DNA from: Hirsutella rhossiliensis
Lineage: Eukaryota > Ascomycota > Sordariomycetes > Hypocreales > Ophiocordycipitaceae
Length of the DNA stretch: 64,000 nucleotides
NCBI RefSeq assembly: GCF_020360975.1
Contig: NW_025408668.1
Coordinates: 2,728,001-2,792,000, forward strand
Reading direction: 5' to 3'
Made by a program: the position numbers and the translations under genes. The notes below the pieces were generated by a model. The model saw only the letters and a program-made list of their open reading frames with translations, was not told the origin of the DNA and ran no database searches. Positions 1 to 9,592 of this stretch are shown here, piece by piece; within the stretch, counting starts at the first letter, position 1; every line of letters begins with the position of its first letter.

Positions 1-2677
1 GAGACGTTAGTCTAGTCGACCTAAATTTCCTTATATAGCTAGTCCGGCTATAAAGGGGTTTGTTTAGAAATTCGTCTCTTAGTCTTCCCTTAGCTATAGT
101 ATTTATATTTAATAGTCTTAGGGCCCTTAATTCGAACGCCCTATTACTAGCCTAGCTTATATAAAGCTAGGGGGCCCGGGTAACTAAGTCGTACGTACTA
201 AAGAAGGCCGTCTCCTTAAGCTGCTAGAAGAGGGTCTTTTATAGTAGACCTATTCCTCCTAGTAAGGAAAGCTAACTTCTTAAGTAGTTCCTTCTTAAGG
301 ATAGGTCGGAATTCGAGAATAAATTAACTGAATTTCTCCTTAATAAGCCTAATCGTTTAATTCTTCTAGACTAGCCTTATAAGCTTAGAAGTTATATCCT
401 AGAAGATTCCTTCTTCTTAAAGAAAGCGGAAAGAGATTAAGCTTATTAAAAATCAAGGGTAAAAAGCTACCCTTTTTCGTCGAAGAATTTATATAGACCT
501 ATTAGGTAATTTTATTTTAAAATTTACCTTTCCGTATCCCTCTATCCGTATAGTTAATTCCCCGGCAATAAGCTATTCCCTCCGTGCTTTTTTAAAGGGC
601 CGGAATCGTAAGAGGGTATTATAAATATCGAGGGAAGTACTAGAGTTAAGGATAGCTAATTTTCGTAGGGGATAATCGGAGGGCTCTAACGGTTAGTCTT
701 AGCTTTATTAATCCGTAGGGAAGATAAAGGCTAGATTTACTATACTAACGATTTTTCCTTAAATTTATAGGTCGAATAAGGGTAGCGGCATTAGTTACTA
801 TTTCTTAGCAACCTAAATCTCGTCTATCTTCTTCTATAACGAGGGGTCCTCCTTAAGAGACTTTTTAATAACGTCTTTTAGTCCCTTAAGAGGCGTAATT
901 CTAGAAGGTCGACGTTCCTTAAAGACCTACTAGTAGTCTTTTAGCTAATAGGGCCTTTTATACGCTTAGTAGGTAGGTCGATTCCTCCTCGTTCGTTGTC
1001 TCTTTAAGGAGTCCTTATCCCTTTTTAGAAGGTCTACTTAAAAACCCCCCCTTTTTACCCCTTATTACTAATTTTAACGAGGTTCGATTTCGACTAGTTC
1101 CCTGATTTTTCGACTAATAGACTAAAAGGTCTATTAGGGGACTAGTCGGGCCGGACGGACTAACGGGGCCGGGGCCGGGCCCGGAGTAATAGGCGTAGCC
1201 GGGGCCGGTATAGTAGTAGTTAAAGACGGCGTTAAGGCTCTCGAGGGAGGAGGAGCCGGAGGGGAAGCAGTAGCAGCAGCGGGGGCCGTAGTAGGAGGGG
1301 CTATAGCAGCTGCAAGGGTAGTAGGTCGAGCCGTCTAGGTCGAGTACTAGCTACGAAGGAATAAGACTACTTACTATTATACTCTAGCAGCCTCTTTATC
1401 TAGTTCTCGGCTAGCCTCTCGAAAGATAGTCGAGTAACCGTTACTAATAGGCTTTATTAGTAGAGATATATCCTATAGCTACTAGCTGGAAAGAGCTTCT
1501 ATTAAGAAGTATTAGTTAGCTTCCTCGAGGATTTCTTCTTACTTAGCTAGCTATAAAGAGGCTAGAAGGTTCCTAGTAGAAAGGGCTCCTAGGTATACCG
1601 TATAGGTCTTCTTAATACGGTTAGTTATATAGCCCTTCGAGGGAGCTATCGAGGTCTCGAGCTTTAAAAGCTACTACTTAGGGGTCTCTTCTTCTTAAAG
1701 AGAGATTAGCTTCGCGGTACTAATAGATTCCGTTATCGCTATACGTATAGTAGTTAGTAGCTTCGTCTCGTAAAGATATTCCTTACGGTAACTCTCGTAG
1801 TTACCTAAGGTAGTAGAAAAAGCTCTCTACTATATAGAGGTTAGCTCGGAGAAGAGGGAAGCTCCCTCTATAAATTCCGTTGCCCTAGGACGAAGAGGGG
1901 GCTTAAGAGGGTCCTACTTATTAGAGAAGACTAAATTATAGATAGTTCTATCTATATAAGCCCGTAGCTCCTTTACCTACTTATTTTAATCTTAAGGTTC
2001 TATAAGAATCGTCCTATAGACTATAGGGATAGTAGAGGAATCGTTTTTCGATATTATTATAGAAAAGGGGGTAGAAAATTCGGTTAAAAGTCGGCTTTTC
2101 TATTAAGAGGGGTAAAGGAAGGGGCTATAAGGGATATAAGAAAGGTGCCTTTTATAGTAGCTAGAAGGTATAGGAATTCTATTCCTCCTAGGCTTATAAC
2201 TCTCCTAAAGAGAGATATAAGCAGTATATATAAAATATATAAAGGTAAAATTAAAAGTAAGGGGTCGGATAGGTAGGGCAGAGATATTTAATTCTTATAG
2301 GGGTAGTAATTATAGTAAGGGAGTAATTATTATATTGCCTTAATTATCCTTCTTTCCTCTATCTAACGCTCCTCTTTATACCCGTTTAGTATCTCTATTA
2401 ATAAAGAAGATCTTACTTAAAGAAGCTACTAATGTCCTCTTAACTACTAAGCTTTTTACTAGTTTTTCCCCTCTTTTCTAGCCGTTACCGGTATATCCGT
2501 CTTATCTCTTACTACCTCTATAGGAAGCTATCGCTACTTCTACTTCCCCTTATGCCCCTACCCTCCTCTCTGCACCTCTTTTTAGCTCCTTCTTCTAAAC
2601 CGGTTTTTTAGCTTCCTAGGTCCCTCTTACTAAGGGATATCTCCGAGAACTACGAAATCAGGCTACGCTTCGCGATA
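1..2677 (-). mobile_element. Ty1/Copia retrotransposon copy A, RIP-degraded, cut by window edge
   Basis: Position 1 corresponds to 22,301 in copy B and 31,294 in copy C, and the match runs to the end of an LTR at 2,677. Minus-strand orientation is taken from the sister copies, whose reverse transcriptase reads on that strand. Only the gag/integrase part and the element's 5' LTR (right side) lie in the window. No frame stays open: TAA/TAG stops are everywhere and ATG is nearly absent, as RIP produces. A low-complexity alanine/glutamine-type stretch near 1,190-1,340 belongs to gag and differs in length between copies. The 5 bp after the LTR (2,678-2,682, ataat) would be the target duplication, but the partner lies outside the window. 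Confidence 0.85.
2211..2677 (-). repeat. LTR of Copia copy A (element 5' LTR)
   Basis: About 467 bp, matching the 475-476-bp LTRs at 18,635, 24,491, 27,704 and 33,501. It starts near tctcctaaag and ends at cgcgata. The end was set by comparing all copies: flanking sequence diverges right after cgcgata in each. Confidence 0.85.
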
Positions 2678-3328
2678 ATAATTAGGAGAGTATATTATAG
2701 CTACTTTATTTATAGTAGGAAAACACCGTTCCTTATATATTATTATAGTTATCTTAGGTAGGGGTCTTAGTTACTAGTCTTACTATTAATAATAATATAG
2801 ATATAATTATAGCTTAAGGTACTTTTACTTAGTTCGAAGTATCTTTAAAAGCTACTATATCTTTATCTTTAGCTTTATAATTAAAAATCGGTATTTATAG
2901 CTTCCTTAAGACTATATTACTATTAAGGTTAATATAAGTTTAAAGTTAATACTATTTAGTAGTACTTTTTACTTACTTATACTACTTAGTTTACTTTTTA
3001 AGCTTTCTTAGTATATAGATTAGCTTTAAGAAAAAAGAAAAAAAATTTATTATAAGTTTATTAACGACTATATCTTTAAAAGGTTTACTAAGTAAAATAT
3101 AATATTTATTATAAAATTAAGGTTAATAGTATAAAGGGAGCTATAAATAGCTTTGCTTTCTTATATTATAATTAATTAAATAATATAAAGGGATAATTAT
3201 TAGGAAGCGGTTATTAGATATATATATTAATTATAGCGTACTAATCGGAGCGCGCGTTTTACTTTTACCTATATAGCGCAATAGTCTTCGCGATAATAAT
3301 AGCTATAAACTTATACTAAGCTTATAAC
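2678..3328. other. AT-rich RIP-damaged DNA without gene
   Basis: Very TpA-rich with stops in all frames. I recognise no coding or repeat family, apart from the probable target duplication of copy A at its left end. Confidence 0.6.
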
Positions 3329-3665
3329 TATTACTAATTATTAGGTCTTTATATTAAAGAAAGAGAGTATAAATTACGCTATCTTACTTAAAAGGGGGAG
3401 TCTATAAGTATAACTATATATATATATAAAGTATAAGGGGTAATAGGTTTCCTTATTAATCTAGTAGCTTATTTAGATCTATAAAATATCTTCCTTAGTA
3501 TCCCTTAGGTTAACTACTATATTCGGTGCCTTTAGATATAGCGATAGTATTATCTCCGCTTCTAGGGATAAAGGGCGCGCTTATTAGTATATATAAGTAT
3601 AAGCTTAACTTTTAATAGCTATATATTAGTTTATAGCCTACTAAAACCCTTATTAAGTCTTTAAG
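3329..3665 (-). repeat. Solo LTR, RIP-mutated copy (Gypsy-type ends)
   Basis: This is the reverse complement of the LTR at 41,614-41,961 and can be followed over the whole length. Differences are mainly C-to-T and G-to-A, for example gtccgcgggcgtgac there against gtctataagtataac here. No internal retrotransposon sequence adjoins it, so it is a solo LTR or an edge left by nested insertions. The exact right end (3,660-3,670) is blurred by mutation. Confidence 0.7.
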
Positions 3666-3669
3666 ACCT

Positions 3670-3984
3670 CGTCAAGTTATAATAGCTAGCTACCTAGGTT
3701 AATAAGTATAGGAATAATAAAGCTAATAAGACTAGTACTATTAATAAGGGAGGTTAGTAGATAAGTAGTATAAGAAGCTTAAAGTATAATTATATAAAAG
3801 CTATTAATAAAGCGGTGCCGCGCTAAGCTAAAGGAGGGGTATTATATAAAAGTTTCTAATTATTATAAGTTATAAGCTTAAGCTACTACTATTAATAAAA
3901 GAGGGATAAGGTAATTAATTAATGCTAGCTAAAGGAAAGGGGGGGAATGCCCCTTATATAACTAGCTAAAGGGGGAAAGGGGAC
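3670..3984. repeat. Dispersed RIP-damaged repeat R2, copy 1
   Basis: The stretch with aataagtatagga..., ctaagctaaagg and attataagttataagcttaagc matches 27,510-27,703 and its continuation after copy C at 33,982. From about 3,890 a second shared segment begins that is also found at 4,505-4,690. No coding potential survives and the family is not recognised. Confidence 0.6.
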
Positions 3985-4450
3985 ATGTAAGCCGGATGTC
4001 GTACGGCTAGGCACGTGCCTAGGCACGTGACTTAGTAAACCACGGGGACATCCTTCCTTGTTACATTAAATTGGCCCCTCACAAAGAAAAGAAAGACTGC
4101 CCTCAGTCTCATCCGGCGGGCTGCGTGCGTGTGGCCGGGCCGTGGGCAGCGGAGGTTGTTGTGCTGCTTGGTCGGGCGGCGAGGATCGCGGCCGCCGTGG
4201 GCAGTAGGTTCCAATTGGGTCCCGGGGCCGTGGGTACGGGCGGAATAATCAGACGTGGCCATAGTTAGGTGCGGCAGTCAATTGACTGCTGCTGGTGCTG
4301 CGGCCGAGGATTCGGCGCTGCTGGTGGAAGATAAGTAAATAACTTCCCTTCTATAAGGCAGAACTTCTGCAAAGGCAGGAGTCGTCCGCGGCGGCAAGAG
4401 CGGCGGCGGGAAACGTCGACTACGGCGGGACGAGGCGGCGGTAGGAAAAG
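3985..4450. other. GC-rich island with 16-bp palindrome, no gene
   Basis: Base composition jumps from AT-rich RIP DNA to GC-rich DNA around 3,985 and back near 4,450. The first about 95 bp are the unmutated continuation of the direct repeat shared with 4,605-4,690. A perfect palindrome, ctaggcacgtgcctag, lies at 4,007-4,022. The short open frames on both strands are low-complexity and resemble no family I know. Confidence 0.55.
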
Positions 4451-4985
4451 CCTCTTTTTGCTTATATAGCTTAATCTTTTCTCTCGAGAGAGCTAGGAAT
4501 TACTACTACTTACTATAAATAAAAGAAAGATAAGGTAATTAATTAATGCTAGCTAACGGAAAGGGGGGAAATGCCCCTTATATAACTAGCTAAAGGGGGA
4601 AAGGGGATATATAAGCTAGATATTATATAGCTAGGTATATACTTAGGCACGTAACTTAGTAAACTATAGTAATATCCTTCCTTATTATATTAGCTATAGC
4701 CTAAGCTATATAGTTATATATAGAGGGCTAGATCTTATATATATATATATAGGCTAACTATATATAAGAGGGCTTTATATAGCTTATTAATATTATCCTA
4801 TAACTAGTACTTATCTATACGCTTTTACTTACTTTATAATAATAGCTAAGGGTAGAAATCGGGGTATAAATAGCCTTACTTTTAACGAAGTTATTAATTA
4901 ATAATATATACGATATATATACGTTAAAGAGTCTACTACGTAGGCGCAGGGAATATACGTATATAAATTTGGGGTATCGGCGCTA
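4451..4985. repeat. AT-rich RIP-damaged repeats
   Basis: 4,505-4,690 is a RIP-mutated direct copy of 3,890-4,080. 4,686-4,840 (agctatagcctaagctata and the TA-rich run after it) matches 34,000-34,160. There is no gene. Confidence 0.6.
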
Positions 4986-5800
4986 CGCCTTAACAAGCCA
5001 CCCTACCCCGCTTTTCTGCATGCTCTCTATCTAAACCTGCATGCCGGTTAACATAGGTGTAAGCGTCTTCCTTCTCGGCCTTTTTGCCCGTGTAATGCCG
5101 AGAAGGACAAGTCGTCGCGAGAAAAAACGCTGCCCAGGCTTGGAACCCCGCCTCGAGAAAGATCCTCCTTGTGTCACTCGCTGGTGCGGTACGCGCGAGT
5201 CTCAAGGCTTCGACAAATCCCTTGGGAGTGTTTCGCCGTGACCACTCTAATGTGAGCTGCTTCCTTAAGATGATCGTGGACTCGCGAAGTGTACGCTTCC
5301 CGTCTGTCTCTGACATTGATGTATGCTTTGAAGGATCTGCGGGATATTATTCTGCGAGTGGGGGAGGGGAGATTTTGAACTTTAGGCGTTGGAGCTCGCA
5401 GAAGGAGGGGTGAGATTCTCATTCGACCTCTCCACCTGGAGTCAGCAGACGCAGTTAAATGTCACATGCGTCCACAATCGGCACGTCACTTCTCAGAAAA
5501 AGCCCTAAGTTCATCTCTTTGTCACCGATGATTTCCGGTGCTAGCCGTCAGGATTTCGGTGGTGTGACTTGGCCGTTCATTGCGAGGTTATGAAGGTCAG
5601 TCTCACTTTGCAATTTCGTCATTAACGGGAATATTGCCTCCATACAAAGGCAACGCAGCCTTGGCCTGGTTCTCGCAGCGCACGCGTGATTGGAGTCTGC
5701 CACACCTCTTCTACCGTCTCGGACGACCAGCACTGGAGGCACATGCGGCTGCACCATGCATTATTACGCGTCTAATAAGGGTAGTCACGATTGGTTGGCT
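4986..5800. other. Intergenic, normal composition, no supported gene
   Basis: Composition returns to normal near 4,990. Overlapping short open frames exist on both strands, including a minus-strand frame of 108 codons at 4,990-5,316. None has a recognisable motif, and I do not call a gene. A small unrecognised gene cannot be excluded. Confidence 0.4.
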
Positions 5801-5803
5801 ATC

Positions 5804-6254
5804 ATGTCCCTTTGGAAGAAAGGGCCAAGCCAGGTAAGAACTGTTATTCAACAGGGGAGGACGTGGGCTTACCTCCCTACCATATATAGGGCATGCACAG
5901 GTCCTCCCGTCGTCTTCAAGTCTCAGGGCTCCATTGCATCTTGAGTTGATCAAAATTGTCTTGGGTCATTCACCAGCTCATGAGGAAATGTGCAAGTATC
6001 TCGACCAAAAGTACTATCATATGAAATGCAAGAAACCCGGACAGCATATGTATACGCATCGCAACTGGAAGGAATGCGACAAAGCAAAAAAACAGGGACA
6101 CTTTTGCCCGAATGCGACGCCGGAGACAGACGCAACTGGTAACCCCATTCGCCTGGGATCTACAAGGCGCCCGGGTGATTGCCCGATATGCCCACCACCA
6201 CTTCCAAATGCAAGTTCTCCTCCCTTATTTCGAACATATACTAACGTCGTCTGA
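5804..6254 (+). CDS. Small cysteine-rich protein, unknown function
   Basis: Proposed model: exon 1 5,804-5,833, intron 5,834-5,900 (GTAAGA..ACAG, 67 bp), exon 2 5,901-6,254, about 127 residues. The well-supported part is the open frame 5,934-6,254. Because that frame has no ATG near its start, I join it in phase to an upstream ATG exon. The body has six cysteines (spaced CKY, MKC, KECDK, FCPN, GDCPIC) and the tail is proline-rich. It resembles small uncharacterised proteins of filamentous fungi, but I cannot name a family. No clear signal peptide is visible in this model; a different 5' exon could supply one. Its stop lies only 5 bp from the stop of the convergent kinase-like gene. The exon 1 assignment is inference. 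Confidence 0.5.
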
Positions 6255-6259
6255 GTAAA

Positions 6260-7162
6260 TTAGAAGACCTGAGCCACCATATCACGGGCAAGGCGGCTGT
6301 CAGCGTCAGGAGGGCGACTGGAATAGCCAGTTGATTTTTCCTTGCGCGCAAGATGGACGCAACTCGCACTGGACAGAATTAGCTGAGTAAATATAAGTGT
6401 ATATGGCGTTAAATCACCCTGTCCTTTTATATCCTGAGACAGCTCATGCACAGTCTCGTACTCTTGCCGCCAGCATTTCGCAATAACGTTCCCGAGTGGA
6501 AGAGATTCGAGGTCTGGCAAAAGCCCATCTCTGAAAGATTCTTGAATCGCCATTTCTTCTAACCCTTCAAAGGGCCGCTTGCCTTCAACAATCTCATAGA
6601 AAGTAGAGCCAAGAGCAAACAGCTCACTCTTGGGCGATGGGTCCATCATGTCGGGGTGAGAATGGCTTGTCTCGTACCAGCTCAAACATTGAGCTCCGTC
6701 GAGAGATGACCCGGCAAAGTCGCCAACCATGGCGTTGAGATTTTGGTCGAGAAAGATGTTATTGCAAGAAATGTCACAATGAAACACATTGTTTGTATGG
6801 AGAAAGGCAATGGCGTCTGCGGCCTGTTCTGCCCAGCGAAGTTTGGTCGTGAGAGGTATACGCCGGCATCGCGATTGTTGGCCTTGACCTAGGTAATGTC
6901 TGATCGAGCCGTGCTCTGCGAATTGGAGAACCACACATTGCTCGTCCAAGATGCCATAGAAGCGCAATATTCCTGGATGCCAGGCAGCGGACCCGAGACG
7001 TTTGTAAACAGCGATCTCCCTGGCTCTCGCGCTCTTCTCGGTCGAGCTGTAACATTTGGCCACAGCGTTCAGCCGATGTACCCACGACGAAAGACCGGCG
7101 CCGACCGTCTCGTTGTGTCGTATATGATGTGGCACTTCTATTTTGGACTCGGAGTACGCCAT
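6260..7162 (-). CDS. Protein kinase-like protein
   Basis: 300 residues as a single frame. Visible kinase landmarks: degenerate glycine loop (VGAGLSSWV, about 20-28), Lys36 in AVAK, Glu49 in the helix C region, catalytic loop FHCDISCNN with Asp130 and Asn135, and VGDFAG with Asp148. The usual HRD is HCD and DFG is DFA. The metal-binding and catalytic acids are kept, so activity is possible. The HxDISxNN loop is typical of a group of soluble kinase-like proteins expanded in plant- and insect-associated ascomycetes (recalled, not searched). The C-terminus after about residue 250 (DIKGQ) looks unlike kinase sequence. A GTGATT..CAG intron just there could give another ending, so the stop is uncertain. 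There is no signal peptide or membrane segment, so the protein is probably cytoplasmic. The substrate is unknown. Confidence 0.75.
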   Translation of the reverse strand: MAYSESKIEVPHHIRHNETVGAGLSSWVHRLNAVAKCYSSTEKSARAREIAVYKRLGSAAWHPGILRFYGILDEQCVVLQFAEHGSIRHYLGQGQQSRCRRIPLTTKLRWAEQAADAIAFLHTNNVFHCDISCNNIFLDQNLNAMVGDFAGSSLDGAQCLSWYETSHSHPDMMDPSPKSELFALGSTFYEIVEGKRPFEGLEEMAIQESFRDGLLPDLESLPLGNVIAKCWRQEYETVHELSQDIKGQGDLTPYTLIFTQLILSSASCVHLARKEKSTGYSSRPPDADSRLARDMVAQVF

Positions 7163-7552
7163 GTTGTTGCGCGAATTGCTATGCGACTGCGGAAGCAGGG
7201 CTCACTACGCAATGTCAGCCACCTCGGAAGCACTGATGAATAGCTTCGGCTTGGCTCACCTGCTCGCCCAGATCAAAGGACAGATGAGTAACCTGGAAGG
7301 GGTGTTGCATATGTTCGTAAAGAATAGGCACATAAAGGCGAGGTCCCGCCTGCGCACCGGGGGATCTAGTGAAAGTCAGGGCCAAGACACGTGTCAGACC
7401 GGTGGTTCTGGGGCTCGGCCGAATGAGGCAAGAAGTAGCGAAAAAGGGGCAGCGGCAGCAGTCAATTGAAGCTATCCATACGGCTGTGTGTGTGTGCAAG
7501 AGGTGTGTCCGCCTCCGCCCTTGTGCCCCGCTGCGCGCTCCCTAAAAAGGGG
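7163..7552. other. Intergenic between kinase-like gene and Copia element
   Basis: This is the presumed promoter side of the kinase-like gene. Short overlapping open frames exist but none is convincing. The Copia insertion site (target duplication ctccc) begins at 7,553. Confidence 0.5.
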
Positions 7553-7557
7553 CTCCC

Positions 7558-7757
7558 TGTTGGATCCACCTGTGCACTAGGCACCGATCGCGCACGTATA
7601 ACTAATCGACCGCGCTAGTCACGTGCGAGTAAGAGGTGAGACACAGGGAGGAAGGTCTTTGCACACAGTTTGTATGGGACACGTTTCCCTAGTTACACAA
7701 GATATAACCAATTGAACCAGTTCGAATAACCTCACTGCAGTGAAGAGCCTGTCCACA
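7558..7757 (+). repeat. 5' LTR of recent Copia
   Basis: 200 bp, tgttggatcc...cctgtccaca, identical by eye to 13,421-13,620. Confidence 0.95.
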
Positions 7758-7992
7758 CTGATCAGTGTCGCCCGGCAAAGGTGACACAGAACAGCAAGAC
7801 GGAAGAGAGCTAACCTATCGTCACGCTCTGCAAAGCGAGCTCCCTGACGGTAGGATAGTTGCTACAACGCGCGGATTGCTACGAAGACTCTGCATCAGAG
7901 CCCACTCTAGTTATCCAACCGTGCCTAAGCTTTGCTGTCATCAGCGACCCTTAGGCGTGCCTATCGCACATTGATAACCTCATTGACACCCT

Positions 7993-9592
7993 GTGCCCTG
8001 TTTCTCAGCACAGCCTGTCAATATGTCTGACAATTCATCTGCCGCACTAGCCCCGGCAACAGCCCAGGATACCCCGGCCAACGTGTCTCTCGAAGACAGG
8101 CAACTCGTTGAACGGAACCTGACGATCGTGGAGCTCCCTTCACTCCCGATCAGGCATTTCGACGCGGATTTCCTCAACGAACCTATCACCCAGAGCTCCT
8201 CCCTTGTCCACCGCAACAGCTTCTTCTTAGGCTGTGTGGCAACATACACGGTGGATAAACGTAACCACGGAATTGCCCTGCTTGGGGATCTGTATAACGA
8301 CTTCACGGGATGGAGCTATGATGACTTCGAACTAATCAACCCACGCCTTAGATCAAGACTCCGGACGCTTCTCAGAATTAGGGGGATCTATATGGGCAAG
8401 GCCAACTCTAGCATCTCTCGAGCTTTATGTGGCCTTCTAACAAGTAACGAACTTCCTGAATGGGATGAGAACGAGTTGCTTGGTCAAGAGGTTGCTGAAA
8501 ACACCGTGGCATATAAGGTGAAACAGAAGCTGCTCCAAGGAACTGTTAAAGCGGCTATATCGTCACCGGCACCGGTAGTAATCCAGCAGCCAACTATTAC
8601 CCGACCGGCGGAACCGGAATCCCCTCAGATCATTGAGACCCATCAACCCGCTCAGCAAGAGCCTCAGCATCAATGGCGCGAATCCCCTCGGTATCAGCAG
8701 ACGCTCCCCGTACGGACTACCAACTTCCGAGATGCATACACGAGCATTCCACCTGTTCGATTCGAGAACGAGGAAGTTGAGGCCGATCTCACGATTAGAT
8801 TCATTAAGATATGGGACAAGAAACTAGCCTATACCGGCGAACCATACGATATCTTCGATGACAAGATCCGGAAATTCATGAGCGTGTGCCGTCAAGCAAA
8901 CATTCCTCCGTCTAAATTCCATGGTGTTTTCCTTCGATTCTGGCCAAAGCTCAGTCCTTCTTTCTACACGAAATCAGCACTGATTTAACCTTCGCTGAGA
9001 TGTATCAGAAGATGAAAGAGCACTTTGACACCGAAATCAACCAGAAGATGTATCATACCCACTGGAGCACCTCACCTTCAGCCGACTTCGGGCTGAGATG
9101 CCCGGTAAGTCATCTGACGAGGTCCTCCAGGCCCTTCTTACGAAATTGCGGCTCTGTAGGAGAGCACTCGGGGATAAGTCTGGCGGCGAAGGTGGCCTGA
9201 TCGATGCAACGCTCAGGGCGTGCCGTGGTGTGCCTGAATTCCGACTCGCGATATACTCTCCCGCACCTACATTTGAGGGATTGGCATCACAGCTTCGATC
9301 ATCGCTATCTGCCATGCAAGATGAACGATCTGAACAACCCAGTGGCCAATATCCCCAAGACCTGGATAGAGGACATGATCAGCACTTCGTGGATCGCAAA
9401 TTTCAGCGAAATTCCGGCGGAACAAGAGGTCAATCACAAAGGCGTCAGCCAAATTGGAAGAAGAAATGCTACGTTTGCGGCAAGGAAGGTTGTTTCTCAA
9501 CGAGACATCCTGAAAACGAGAGAAAGCAGCCAAAGAAAGTATCTACGAGAGAGCTACGGTCAATCTCGTTCGTATGCTATGTTCTTGGCTGA
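7993..9592 (+). pseudogene. Copia gag region, frameshifted
   Basis: The first frame (7,993-8,988, 331 codons) has a proline/glutamine-rich middle. It breaks near 8,975-8,990: sense continues in another frame through 9,000-9,090 (EMYQKMKEHF), then shifts again to the 9,098-9,592 frame. That last part ends with a zinc knuckle, CYVCGKEGCFSTRH, an unusual CX2CX4CX4H order that I recall from fungal Copia gag proteins. The role in an intact element would be packaging of element RNA into virus-like particles. Breaks are single-base indels, not RIP-type stops. Confidence 0.85.

Noticed and set aside
4990..5316. 108-codon minus-strand frame
   Set aside because: No motif, competing overlapping frames and no splice support; kept only as a note in the intergenic entry.
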